Assembly: GCA_958454405.1 (NCBI GenBank)
Contig: CAUEBO010000024.1
Location: 1-37,370 of the forward strand
Direction of reading: 5' to 3'
Source: an uncultured Eggerthellaceae bacterium
Lineage (GTDB): Bacteria; Actinomycetota; Coriobacteriia; Coriobacteriales; Eggerthellaceae
DNA: 37,370 bases
Part shown: positions 1 to 8,498 of the stretch, one piece after another
Layout of the letters: each line of letters opens with the position of its first letter
Numbering within the stretch: position 1 is the stretch's first letter
The notes under the pieces: model-generated
What the model saw: only the letters and a program-made list of their open reading frames with translations
The model's database searches: none
What the model was told of the DNA's origin: nothing
Program-made: the position numbers and the translations under genes

Positions 1-1260
1 CCGCGCACGCGCGAGATGACGCACCGCCTGGGCGCGTCCACGATGCCCGAGTTCTTCGGCGCGCGCTACCAGTCGAAGGGTTTGCGCATCGCGGCCGCGG
101 CCATCATCTTCGTGTTCCTCATCCCGTACACGGCCAGCGTGTACAACGGCCTGTCGCGCCTGTTCGGCATGGCGTTCGGGCTGCCGTACGAGTGGTGCGT
201 CATCGGCATGGCCGTCATCACGTGCATCTACGTGGTGCTGGGCGGCTATATGGCCACGGTCATGAACGACTTCATCCAGGGCATCGTCATGCTGCTGGGC
301 ATCGTGGCCGTGATCGTGGCGGTGCTGGTGAACAACGGCGGCTTCACCGAGGCCATCACCACGCTCTCGCTCATCCCGGCCGAAGGATCCGAAATGGCCG
401 GGCCCTTCGTGAGCTTCTTCGGGCCGAACCTGCCCGACCTCATCGGCGTCATCATCCTCACCAGCCTGGGCACGTGGGGCCTGCCCCAGATGGTGCAGAA
501 GTTCTACGCCATCAAAAGCGGCCCGGCCATCAAGCAGGGCGCCATCATATCCACGGTGTTCGCCCTGATCGTGGCGGGCGGCAGCTACTTCCTGGGCGGC
601 TTCGGGCGGCTGTACGGCGGCCAGGTGGAGATGACCGCCGCCGGCACGCCGGTGTACGACTCCATCATTCCCACCATGCTGTCCACGCTGCCCGACCTGC
701 TCATCGGCATCGTCATCGTGCTGGTGCTGAGCGCGTCCATGTCCACGCTGTCGTCGCTCGTGCTCACGTCGTCGTCCACGCTCACGCTGGACCTCATCAA
801 GGACAACCTTGTGAAGAACATGAGCGAGAAGAAGCAGCTCTCCTACATGCGCGTGCTGCTGGTGGTGTTCATCGTGATATCGGCCGTGCTCGCGCTCGTG
901 CAGTACAACTCGTCCATCACGTTCATCGCGCAGCTCATGTCCATCTCGTGGGGCGCGCTGGCCGGCTCGTTCTTGGGCCCGTTCTTCTGGGGGCTGTTCT
1001 CCAAACGCATCTCGCGTCCGGCCGTGTGGGCCAGCTTCATCGTGGGCGTTGGCCTGACCACGGGCAACATGATTTCAGGCTTCGTTGGCACGCCGCTCAT
1101 CGCCAGCCCCATCAACTGCGGGGCCATCGCCATGGTGCTGTCGCTGGTCATCGTGCCGCTGGTGAGCCTGGTCACCAAGCGTGTGGACTTCGAGGTCGAC
1201 CCGCCGCACGTGGAGGGTGCCATCGACCGCGAATACGAGCACGAGCTGGAAGCGGAGTAA
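1..1260 (+). CDS. Sodium:solute symporter family protein, 3' part (5' end outside window)
   Basis: The frame is open from base 1 and the first in-window ATG (16) lies inside the conserved region, so the true start is upstream. About 419 residues remain of a family that is usually near 500, so roughly the first two membrane segments are missing. The segment GASTMPEFFGARYQSKGLRI is typical of SSS (sodium:solute symporter) proteins, and about ten hydrophobic helices follow, with a charged cytosolic tail at the C terminus. The family couples sodium entry to uptake of small solutes such as amino acids, carboxylates or pantothenate; the substrate cannot be read here. A perfect hairpin at 1312-1342 follows and separates it from the convergent LuxR gene. 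Confidence 0.88.
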   Translation, partial: PRTREMTHRLGASTMPEFFGARYQSKGLRIAAAAIIFVFLIPYTASVYNGLSRLFGMAFGLPYEWCVIGMAVITCIYVVLGGYMATVMNDFIQGIVMLLGIVAVIVAVLVNNGGFTEAITTLSLIPAEGSEMAGPFVSFFGPNLPDLIGVIILTSLGTWGLPQMVQKFYAIKSGPAIKQGAIISTVFALIVAGGSYFLGGFGRLYGGQVEMTAAGTPVYDSIIPTMLSTLPDLLIGIVIVLVLSASMSTLSSLVLTSSSTLTLDLIKDNLVKNMSEKKQLSYMRVLLVVFIVISAVLALVQYNSSITFIAQLMSISWGALAGSFLGPFFWGLFSKRISRPAVWASFIVGVGLTTGNMISGFVGTPLIASPINCGAIAMVLSLVIVPLVSLVTKRVDFEVDPPHVEGAIDREYEHELEAE

Positions 1261-1311
1261 GGGCTGACGCCGTCCGTTCGGCGCAGATCCGTCGAAGGAA
1301 TGGTTTGCGTC

Positions 1312-1342
1312 GGGCGAAGCGGGGGATTGCCCCGCTTCGCCC
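1312..1342. terminator. Hairpin between convergent genes
   Basis: A perfect 13-bp stem (GGGCGAAGCGGGG with its complement) closes a GATTG loop between the ends of the symporter and LuxR genes. It has no clear T-run on either strand, so it may act as a two-way terminator or only as an mRNA end structure. Confidence 0.5.
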
Positions 1343-1420
1343 TCGGCGCTTCCAGGTGGAAGCTGCCGATCGGGATCGAAGAGGGTCTTCCATACGGCAT
1401 GGGACCGATGGCTTCTGCCG

Positions 1421-2902
1421 TCAGCCCCGTAGGCTTTCGGCTGGAAGGTATTTCACTTTGTCGATAAGCTCTTGCTTGTCGTGGACTCCGAGCTTTTGGT
1501 ATATGCGCCGTTTATGGGTGTTGACTGTGTTCACCCCGATGAGCAGTTCGCTGCTTATGTAAGGAGAAGTCCTTCCTTGAGCGAGCAGGAGGAATATCTG
1601 CGTTTCGCGCTCGGTGAGACCGTGCGCCTGCCCGAGGAAAGCCACGGCCGATCGCAGGCCTCCGTCGGTTTCGGTTTTTGGGGAATCTGCCGGAACGTCG
1701 TCGGCCGCCGCCTTCATCATGGCCCATACGTTGTCGTCGCTCTTGGTGTCGAGAACCATCATCGTAGCTATGACGAGGATGCATATCGACGACGAAAGGA
1801 TGCTCTGCATTTGAAGTGCGTTCGCGGCGAACGCGTCCCGAGCTAAAACGACCACGAACGTTCCCGTCAGGAGCCCTGTCGCCGACAAAAGCCTCGCCGC
1901 ACCTGCGGTCGTTCCTGCATCGGAGTTCCGAGTCCTCATGGTTTCGAAGACGATGGCCCATGTCATGCATTCGAAGAAGCCGTATGCCATGTGGGCGATG
2001 AAACCTGCCGCGAACCCGCCGCCCGAACCGAAAATCGGCACGAGGACAAGGCCGACGAGGACGATAGAGGTTGACAGGCGGTAGACGGTATGGGGCTTCC
2101 ATGAAAAAACGCATAGCCCGACGAAGAAGATCACGGCCGCGAGCGCCCGCCCTCCTTGCTGGAAGTCCATCAAGACCGAGTCCAGAAGCGTTTGCGAATC
2201 GGAGAAGTGCTGCATGATGCCGAACACGAATCCGAACGAGGCGAACCAGAATGCAACGTTGAGAGGGAAGTTCATAACTCGGAAGGCGCCGACAGCCCCT
2301 TCGTCACAGGCGTTGCTTCGTGTGAGAATCGTTCGCTCGGATTTCGGCAGGACAGGCAGGTCCTTCGGGGGCCTGAGAAGGGCGCAGCTTGCCAGGGGCA
2401 GGATCGCGACGGCGATGAGTCTCATCCAGTCGGAAAGCTCCACGGCAAGAAGGTACAAGGGGAAGGAAAGGGCTATCGAGCCAGCTACCCACACGTACCC
2501 CCTGTTCTGCGCGTCGGAGGCATAGTCCTCGGTCCACATGAGCACGATCGCGCCCATCCCGAGGCCAACGAGGGCGAGTCCGAGGGCTATCGTGCCCGGA
2601 AAGACCGTCCCGCCCAAACTCACGAGAATCGTGCCTCCGGAAGCGGCTGCGGCGGTCGCCCATCGGACGGAGCGCGATCTTGTTCGCTTGAACAGCTTTG
2701 GAGAGCGGTAGCAGAGTACGTAGGCGACGATGCAGAACAGCACGGAGATCATTGACGTCAAGTCTCCGAACAGCGTGTTTTGAGCGACGCTCCTGGCCAG
2801 GGGCACGCCGACCAGAGCCGTGTCGATCCACGCCCAGCAGAGCGAGAAGCCGACGATGGGTCGTGCGGACGATGCGTCGATGTATGCGTGGACGGTTTTC
2901 AT
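1421..2902 (-). CDS. LuxR-family regulator with an N-terminal multi-pass membrane domain
   Basis: A 493-residue protein. Residues about 15-385 form roughly twelve hydrophobic helices. Residues about 428-490 are a LuxR/NarL-type helix-turn-helix, with GLTERETQIF and the recognition-helix region VNTVNTHKRRIYQKLG. I chose the ATG at 2902 because GGGAGGGGAGC lies just upstream; the longer frame back to 3079 adds a hydrophilic stretch that does not look like protein. In Eggerthellaceae this architecture commonly sits beside secreted flavin or molybdopterin reductases and is thought to sense their substrates at the membrane. Here it lies 231 bp downstream of the flavin reductase on the same strand. 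Its ligand is unknown. That it regulates the reductase is inferred from position. Confidence 0.88.
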   Translation of the reverse strand: MKTVHAYIDASSARPIVGFSLCWAWIDTALVGVPLARSVAQNTLFGDLTSMISVLFCIVAYVLCYRSPKLFKRTRSRSVRWATAAAASGGTILVSLGGTVFPGTIALGLALVGLGMGAIVLMWTEDYASDAQNRGYVWVAGSIALSFPLYLLAVELSDWMRLIAVAILPLASCALLRPPKDLPVLPKSERTILTRSNACDEGAVGAFRVMNFPLNVAFWFASFGFVFGIMQHFSDSQTLLDSVLMDFQQGGRALAAVIFFVGLCVFSWKPHTVYRLSTSIVLVGLVLVPIFGSGGGFAAGFIAHMAYGFFECMTWAIVFETMRTRNSDAGTTAGAARLLSATGLLTGTFVVVLARDAFAANALQMQSILSSSICILVIATMMVLDTKSDDNVWAMMKAAADDVPADSPKTETDGGLRSAVAFLGQAHGLTERETQIFLLLAQGRTSPYISSELLIGVNTVNTHKRRIYQKLGVHDKQELIDKVKYLPAESLRG

Positions 2903-2957
2903 GCTCCCCTCCCTGTTCCCGGCATCCAAGTATACGCCCAAAACAAAGCCTTCAGCT

Positions 2958-2998
2958 GGCGAGGAGCCGCGCCGAACGGCGGGCAGCGGCTCCTCGCC
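2958..2998 (-). terminator. GC-rich hairpin between flavin reductase and LuxR genes
   Basis: A perfect 12-bp stem (GGCGAGGAGCCG with its complement) closes a 17-nt GC-rich loop, 136 bp past the reductase stop codon. No T-run follows on the minus strand. It may end or attenuate transcription between the two genes. Confidence 0.45.
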
Positions 2999-3133
2999 GA
3001 GAGAGAAGGAGCGAAGCGTCCAAGGGAGGGGAGAGCGCTTCGCGGCCTTCGCGAGTAGGAGGTGCCGAACGCTGCACAACGAACGTCCGGTCTTGGAAGC
3101 GGCGCAGGCTCACGGGCCTGCGCCGGAGGGGTC

Positions 3134-4729
3134 CTATTGGATGTCGCTTGCCATCTGTTGGGCTGCAGTGCGGCCTGAGTATGTGCAGTAGCCGTTCATG
3201 CCTCCCGATATTTGGTAGTTGTACGTGTCCTGATACAGGCTGCACGACGTCACGCCCGAACTGTACAAGCCGGGAATGACGTTGTTCTGGGCGTCGAGCA
3301 CCTGCATGCGCCTGTTGATGCCGATGCCTCCGAACGTGGTGAGCACCGAGAGGTCGGTGTGGACGGCGTAGTATGGTCCGGAACCGATGGCGTTCATGTA
3401 CTCGGCGTCTTTACCGAAATCCTCGTCCACCCCCTCTGCGCACAGCTCGTTGTAGCGTTTGACGGTGGCGACGAGGTTTTCCGGGCTGGCGCCCATGTCG
3501 GCTGCAAGATCTTCAAGCGTTTCTCCCTTGAAGACCACGCGGTAGCCGGATGCCTGGGAGCCGGTTTCAAGCTGGTCGCGCAATCCGGGAAGCCGGTCGC
3601 CTGGCTCGACTTCCAAATTGCCGACGTAGCTGCCGCGTCCGTTCTCGAGCAGTTCGATGAAATCGTCGTCGAAGAACGTGTACGTGCCGGAAAGCTGCGA
3701 CCTTTGCGCGTTGATGACGAGTGCATAGAGCTTTTTCATGTGCAGGTCTTCCGCCATGAACCGCTCCCCATCGCCGTTGATGTACAGGCCCGGCTGGATG
3801 CAGGAGGCCATGGATATGGCGTCGCGGATCACGAATCCATCCACTCCGAGGCAGGGCAGGATGGAGATGTCGGTTTCCTTCGCGCCGATCGCCCAGGCCA
3901 TCTTGTGGCCATCCCCGACGTTGGGCAACGGGAACTCGGTCTTTGCATGCGCGGTGTCCACCCCCGTCTTCTCCTGGAGCAGCTCAAGGTCGTTTCCAAT
4001 GCCACCGCATGCGAGCAGCACCGCTTTCGCGTTTACTTCCACTATCGTTCCGTCGTCCGTTTCTGCATACACGCCCACGACGGTGCCGTCCTCGACTTTG
4101 AGGTCGACGGCGGCAGTTGCCGTACGGGTCGCGATGCCCATCTCCTCGATCTTCGCCAGCATGGATGCCATGAAGCTCGTGCCTATCTTTCCTTCCCACC
4201 AATGTGCGGTAGGGAAGGCGCTCACCCCGCGATAGTCGTCGACGGAGTCGAATACGACTCCCTGCTCCTGAAGCCAGTCGATGTCTTCTCCCGAGTGGTC
4301 CACGTAATCGCCCCACAGCAACGCGTCGCTGTGATAGTTCGTGTAGTCCAGCTCCTGGTCTACCACCTGGTAGCGGTACGGAAGCTCTAGTCCGGCTTCC
4401 TTTTGAAGACCCGATCCGAGGCCGAAAATGACCTCTGTTGCAAACGACGATCCTCCAAGCTCGCTCGATTTTTCCAGCAATACGACGTCAAGGCCGAGAT
4501 TGGCGGATTCGATGGCGGCGCACATGCCCGAGTTGCCGGCGCCGACGATGGCGACATCGACGGAGATGCTTTCGTCGGGGGTGTACGTCTTCGCTTCGGC
4601 CCGCGTTTCTCCGTCGGCGTTGGGCTTGGCTTCGGTGCCCGAGGGGCTGCAGCCGGCAAGTCCGGCAACCATTGCTCCGGCACCGACGATGCCCGCGCCC
4701 TTCAAGAAGTTTCGACGAGAAAGTTCCAT
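3134..4729 (-). CDS. Tat-exported FAD-dependent reductase, fumarate reductase flavoprotein-like
   Basis: A 531-residue protein of the FAD_binding_2 (fumarate/urocanate reductase) family. The N terminus has a twin-arginine signal (SRRNFLKG, residues 4-11), a hydrophobic stretch and a lipobox-like GLAGCS, so it is probably an exported lipoprotein. The FAD fold begins at VAIVGAGNSGMCAAIE, with LLEKSSELGGSS and a late GLYSSGVTS segment. There is no FMN-binding domain or haem motif, so electrons must come from a partner that is not in this window. By eye, the four residues that handle fumarate in soluble fumarate reductases are not conserved: the IHPT histidine is Leu, the TTRD arginine is Met, the HTMGG histidine is Thr, and the NRLGG arginine is absent. 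The substrate is therefore probably not fumarate. GGAGGAGGGAAC precedes the ATG. Confidence 0.88.
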   Translation of the reverse strand: MELSRRNFLKGAGIVGAGAMVAGLAGCSPSGTEAKPNADGETRAEAKTYTPDESISVDVAIVGAGNSGMCAAIESANLGLDVVLLEKSSELGGSSFATEVIFGLGSGLQKEAGLELPYRYQVVDQELDYTNYHSDALLWGDYVDHSGEDIDWLQEQGVVFDSVDDYRGVSAFPTAHWWEGKIGTSFMASMLAKIEEMGIATRTATAAVDLKVEDGTVVGVYAETDDGTIVEVNAKAVLLACGGIGNDLELLQEKTGVDTAHAKTEFPLPNVGDGHKMAWAIGAKETDISILPCLGVDGFVIRDAISMASCIQPGLYINGDGERFMAEDLHMKKLYALVINAQRSQLSGTYTFFDDDFIELLENGRGSYVGNLEVEPGDRLPGLRDQLETGSQASGYRVVFKGETLEDLAADMGASPENLVATVKRYNELCAEGVDEDFGKDAEYMNAIGSGPYYAVHTDLSVLTTFGGIGINRRMQVLDAQNNVIPGLYSSGVTSCSLYQDTYNYQISGGMNGYCTYSGRTAAQQMASDIQ

Positions 4730-4864
4730 GTTCCCTCCTCCTGTACCATGAACGATGCCCTTCCGGCATTGCGCGGAAAGTGGCTTGATGGTAGGCCGGC
4801 AGCGACGGCGCTGTCGACATTCGTTTCAGAGGTTTATGCTCGAACCCTGTCACCTATTCTGTAG

Positions 4865-4875
4865 TACCCGAGGTA
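4865..4875. promoter_or_regulatory. Candidate regulator half-site pair upstream of flavin reductase
   Basis: TACC-CGA-GGTA is a short dyad 136 bp upstream of the flavin reductase start, in the 361-bp gap shared with the divergent YdcF-like gene. NarL/LuxR proteins often bind TACC-type inverted half-sites, so this could be an operator for the neighbouring LuxR regulator. The arms are only 4 bp, so it may be chance. Confidence 0.25.
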
Positions 4876-5045
4876 TTCTTCATACTGTTGATCAGGAAAA
4901 ACAATTGCATTGATTGGCGCTCTTTGCTCCGATCGATTTGAGTTCCGGTCGGTTCATGCTCCATCTGCCACTGGTTGTTCAGTCGGTCCCTGCTCCTCTC
5001 GCGAGTTCCAACCTAACAGTTTGGTGGCAGCGCCTTGCCAGGCGG

Positions 5046-5051
5046 TATACT
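5046..5051 (+). promoter_or_regulatory. Possible -10 box (TATACT) for the YdcF-like gene
   Basis: TATACT lies 39 bp upstream of the chosen start. The nearest -35 candidate, TTGGTG at 5021-5026, has a long 19-bp spacer, so the promoter is weakly supported. I see nothing else in the 4730-5090 gap apart from the dyad at 4865. Confidence 0.35.
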
Positions 5052-5090
5052 GATGGGAAACACTGTCGATACCTGCGAAGGCGCCGTTCG

Positions 5091-6098
5091 ATGATCCTCC
5101 AGCTCGTCCTCATATACTTTCCCGCGATCGTCTTCGGCGCCCTGTTCTTCAAAAACTACCGCAAGGAGCCGCGCCAGTTCCGCAACGCCCTCTATTTCCT
5201 GCTGTTCCTGCTGTTCGCGCTCTACGGGCTCTCCATCCAGTTCGACCTGCCGTGGCTCGTCCTTTTGGGATTCGCCGCCGTGCCGCTGGGCACGGTCATG
5301 CTCGTGGTGTTCCTGTTCGCCAACGCATTCGTGGTGGTGCGGCGCGAGGGGCTTTCGCTCGCCAACGTCCTGCCGGCGCTGTTCGCGCTGTTCATCGTAA
5401 CGGTGTGCATCGCCTTCCCGCTGCTGCTCGTGGTGGCCGCTCCGCCCATTCTCATCGCGCTGTCGCTGCTCGCCGTGATGGAGGGGTCGTACGTCGGCTT
5501 CACGTTCTTCGCGCTGCTGCTGTACTCATGGCTGTACCGGCGCATGCCGAAGCGCTGCGATTACGACTACATCGTGGTGCACGGCGCAGGGCTTTCCGGA
5601 TCGAAGCCGACGCCGCTTCTGGCCGGACGGCTCGACAAGGGCGTGGAGCTGTGGGAGGCGGGAGGCCGCCGCGCCCTCATCATCGCGTCGGGCGGGAAGG
5701 GCTCCGACGAGCAGGTCTCCGAGGCGCGCGCGATGCGCGACTACCTGCTTGAGGAACGCGGCGTGCCGGCCGATGCCGTCATCGAGGAAGACCGCTCGAC
5801 CACCACGATGGAGAACCTGCGCAACAGCAAGGCCATCATGGACGCGCGGTCGGGCGCCGATGCGTACCGCGCCGCCGTCGTCACGAGCGATTTCCATGTG
5901 TTCCGCACGGCGGAGTACGCCCACAAAATCGGCCTGTCCGCCGACGGCATGGGCAGCAAGACGGCGCGCTACTACTGGCCGACGGCGTTCATCCGGGAGT
6001 TTGCGGCCGTGAGCAACGCCCATCGTTGGCCGTTCATCGTCATCTTCGTGCTCTGGCTTGTCCCCGTCGCCCTCTGGTTCGCGAGCCTCGCCGCGTAA
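5091..6098 (+). CDS. YdcF/SanA-like membrane protein (DUF218)
   Basis: A 335-residue protein. Residues 1-155 contain four to five hydrophobic helices. A DUF218 (YdcF/ElyC/SanA) domain follows, from about residue 160 to 305, beginning DYIVVHGAGLSGSKPTPLLAGR and carrying GGKGSDEQVSEA, EDRSTTTMENLRNS and TSDFHVFR. A last helix closes the protein. Family members have been linked to envelope and peptidoglycan precursor homeostasis, but the biochemical role is largely unknown. The frame is open back to 4914, but the first hydrophobic segment begins at the ATG at 5091 and the upstream part reads as arginine-rich non-coding sequence. The ribosome site (GAAGGCG) is weak. It may form its own transcription unit, with a possible -10 box just upstream. 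Confidence 0.85.
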   Translation: MILQLVLIYFPAIVFGALFFKNYRKEPRQFRNALYFLLFLLFALYGLSIQFDLPWLVLLGFAAVPLGTVMLVVFLFANAFVVVRREGLSLANVLPALFALFIVTVCIAFPLLLVVAAPPILIALSLLAVMEGSYVGFTFFALLLYSWLYRRMPKRCDYDYIVVHGAGLSGSKPTPLLAGRLDKGVELWEAGGRRALIIASGGKGSDEQVSEARAMRDYLLEERGVPADAVIEEDRSTTTMENLRNSKAIMDARSGADAYRAAVVTSDFHVFRTAEYAHKIGLSADGMGSKTARYYWPTAFIREFAAVSNAHRWPFIVIFVLWLVPVALWFASLAA

Positions 6099-6203
6099 GG
6101 GCCGCTCCTTGCCGCCGGGCCTGCACGCGCGTGCCTGGCGTTTCCGTCTGCGACTTCGTCGAAAACCTCGACCATTTTCGTTCCCGTGGACCATCGGTGC
6201 TTG

Positions 6204-6209
6204 TATACT
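6204..6209 (+). promoter_or_regulatory. Possible -10 box for the NhaC-type gene
   Basis: TATACT lies in the 306-bp gap between the YdcF-like and NhaC-type genes, with no good -35 box at 16-18 bp. If used, it would give a leader of about 190 nt. I see no other structure in this gap. Confidence 0.3.
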
Positions 6210-6404
6210 TATGCGGCAAGCGCCGAAGGCATGCGGTTTGGCCTGCGGCCTCGGGGAACGGAGCGTCCCGCGAGCGCGTCTTACGCGGGCGGCTCCTGTG
6301 CAGCGCGCAGCGGCGTTCGGGCCGTGGCCGCGAAGCTCGTCCCGGAGGGTGCAGGCGGATCCTGGGCATGGCCGTTCGGCATCACGCACGGAAAAGGGGA
6401 TCAT

Positions 6405-8063
6405 ATGGAAGGATTCGACCTTATCAGCACAGGGGTGTGGTCAATCATCCCGCCGCTTCTGGCGCTGGGCCTGGCGCTCATCACGAAGGAGGTGTACTCC
6501 TCGCTCGCCATCGGCGTGTTCACGGGCATGGTCATCTACCAGTTCTCGCTCAACGGCGCTGGGTTCGAGCAGGTCGTCGATTCGTTCACGATGGTGCCGC
6601 AGATGATGGCGGAGCAGATCGCGGGCAACGGGGCGCTGTTGCTGTTCCTTGCGTTGCTCGGCGCGCTCGTGGTGGTCATCGCGGCCGCCGGCGGATCGCG
6701 CGCCTACGCCGAATGGGTGTCCACCCACGTGAAGAACGCCAAGATGGCGCAGATCCTCACGGCGGTGCTGGGCATCATCATCTTCGTGGACGATTACTTC
6801 AACTGCCTCACGGTGGGCGCGGTCATGCGGCCCGTCACCGATCGATTCAAGATCAGCCACGAGAAGCTGGCGTGGATCATCGACTCCACCGCGGCGCCCA
6901 TCTGCATCATCGCGCCGGTGTCGTCGTGGGCCGTGGCCGTGGGTGGCTATCTGGGCGAAGGCGGGTTCACCACGTTCGTGCAGTCCATCCCGTACAACTT
7001 CTATGCGCTGCTCACCATCGTGTTCGTGTTCTTCATGTGCGCCACGAAGAAGGACTTCGGCCCCATGCGCGTGGCTGAGGCCGAAGGCCAGCAGCCGGCC
7101 GAGATGCAGCACCGCATCCCGCCGAAGGAGAGCGCGCTCGAGGCCATGTCCACCGCGCGCCTGTCCGATCCGAAGGAAGCGGACCAGCTGCCCGTCAACC
7201 TCGAAACCATCGTAGCCGAGGAGGACGAGCTCGACGAGGCCGCGCAGGCGGCCGTCGAGGAGTTCAAGGGCGTGAAGGTGTCCGACAAGGGCCACGTGCT
7301 CGACCTGGTGATTCCCATCGTCGTGCTCATCATCTTCTCGATCCTGGGCATGCTGTACGCAGGCGGCTTCTTCCAAGGGGTCGACTTCGCCACGGCCGTG
7401 GGCGAGAATCCCGTGTTCGGCCTGTGCATCGGCGTGTGCGTGGCGCTCGTCGTTGCCGCGGGCATGTTCCTGCCGCGCAAGCTCATGACGCTGTCCGGCT
7501 ACATGGAGGGCATCTCCGAAGGCGTGCGCTCCATGGTGGGCGCCATCATGATCCTGGTGCTGGCGTGGAGCCTCGGCGGCACGTGCCGCTACCTGCTGGG
7601 CACCGGCGAGTTCGTGAGCGGGTTCTTGAACAGCATCGGCGTGGGACTCGAGCTGCTGCCCGCCGTCATCTTCGTGGTGGCCGCGTTCATCGGCTTCGCC
7701 ATGGGCACCTCGTGGGGCACCATCGCGCTCATCCTGCCCATCGTCATCGGCGTGTTCCCCGTGGAGGGCCCGCTGTTCCTGGTGGCCATCGGCGCGACGC
7801 TGGCTGGTGCGGTGTACGGCGACCACGTGTCTCCCATATCGGATACCACCATCCTCTCGTCGGCCGGCGCGCAATGCAACCACCTGCGCCACGTGGCGAC
7901 GCAGCTGCCCTACGCGACGGTGGTGGCCGCGATCTGCTTCATAGGCTACGTGGTCGCGGGCTTCTCCGGCAATCCGTGGATATCGCTCGCGCTCGGCGTC
8001 GTGCTCATGGTGGGCGCAGTGCTCATCCTGAACAAGTCGAAGTACGGAGCGGTGCAGAAGTAG
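6405..8063 (+). CDS. NhaC-family sodium/proton antiporter-like transporter
   Basis: A 552-residue polytopic membrane protein with two hydrophobic halves joined by a charged cytosolic linker of about 90 residues (about 225-310). Family signatures include FVDDYFNCLTVGAVMRP in the first half and GDHVSPISDTTILSSAGAQC in the second. NhaC-family members exchange sodium for protons or for organic anions and amino acids, so the exact substrate is open. The ATG at 6405 is preceded by AAAAGGGGAT at ideal spacing; the longer frame from 6186 reads as arginine- and glycine-rich non-coding sequence. A long hairpin terminator at 8114-8150 ends the unit. No neighbouring gene hints at a substrate. Confidence 0.88.
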   Translation: MEGFDLISTGVWSIIPPLLALGLALITKEVYSSLAIGVFTGMVIYQFSLNGAGFEQVVDSFTMVPQMMAEQIAGNGALLLFLALLGALVVVIAAAGGSRAYAEWVSTHVKNAKMAQILTAVLGIIIFVDDYFNCLTVGAVMRPVTDRFKISHEKLAWIIDSTAAPICIIAPVSSWAVAVGGYLGEGGFTTFVQSIPYNFYALLTIVFVFFMCATKKDFGPMRVAEAEGQQPAEMQHRIPPKESALEAMSTARLSDPKEADQLPVNLETIVAEEDELDEAAQAAVEEFKGVKVSDKGHVLDLVIPIVVLIIFSILGMLYAGGFFQGVDFATAVGENPVFGLCIGVCVALVVAAGMFLPRKLMTLSGYMEGISEGVRSMVGAIMILVLAWSLGGTCRYLLGTGEFVSGFLNSIGVGLELLPAVIFVVAAFIGFAMGTSWGTIALILPIVIGVFPVEGPLFLVAIGATLAGAVYGDHVSPISDTTILSSAGAQCNHLRHVATQLPYATVVAAICFIGYVVAGFSGNPWISLALGVVLMVGAVLILNKSKYGAVQK

Positions 8064-8113
8064 GCTCGGAGCGGTTTCCCCCTGCGATGCAGGAGGCGCG
8101 AAGAGCGATGGAT

Positions 8114-8150
8114 GCAACCCCCGAGCGAGCACTGCTTGCTCGGGGGTTGC
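8114..8150 (+). terminator. Rho-independent-type terminator after the NhaC-type gene
   Basis: A 17-bp stem with one G-T pair (GCAACCCCCGAGCGAGC / GCTTGCTCGGGGGTTGC) closes an ACT loop and is followed by GGCGTTTTCG. It lies 50 bp past the stop codon. Confidence 0.75.
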
Positions 8151-8255
8151 GGCGTTTTCGCGGGTTTCGCACCGGCGGTTGGGGGCGGCGCACCCCGTTC
8201 GGCGCGACGCGAGCTTCAACATTTTTTACACCCCGATGCTGTATGCGTGTATAGT

Positions 8256-8269
8256 TTGCGTATACGTAA
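8256..8269. promoter_or_regulatory. Candidate operator upstream of the Rrf2 gene
   Basis: TTGCGTATACGTAA is a near-perfect 14-bp palindrome about 40 bp upstream of the extended -10 box. It sits in an AT-rich patch that stands out from the surrounding GC-rich DNA. The bound regulator is unknown; Rrf2 autoregulation is one option. Confidence 0.3.
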
Positions 8270-8310
8270 CCGCTCCAATTCAGTTTGACCCGAAAACGCA
8301 TCATTGGCCT

Positions 8311-8319
8311 TGCTATAAT
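8311..8319 (+). promoter_or_regulatory. Extended -10 promoter for the Rrf2 gene
   Basis: TGCTATAAT is a perfect extended -10 element. No -35 box stands at the usual distance, which is normal for extended -10 promoters. The resulting leader of about 170 nt contains a GTTATC / GATAAC inverted pair at 8457-8481, just before the ribosome site. Confidence 0.6.
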
Positions 8320-8498
8320 TCTTCAGCATTAGATACACTCGAAAGGCCCTGGACGACGTTTCTCGAAGAAGGGGGCGCAACGAAGAAGGCCGCCGTTTTT
8401 CTCGCTCCTTGGGCATGGACGACGGATCGAACTCGTGACCTATCGTTCAGGGTCGAGTTATCTCTATCCTGGTTCGATAACGAAGTAAGGAGACAGCA

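Noticed and set aside
6441..8222. Antisense 593-codon frame opposite the NhaC-type gene
   Set aside because: Composition is dominated by His, Arg, Asp and Glu with no fold; the plus-strand gene has family motifs and a ribosome site.
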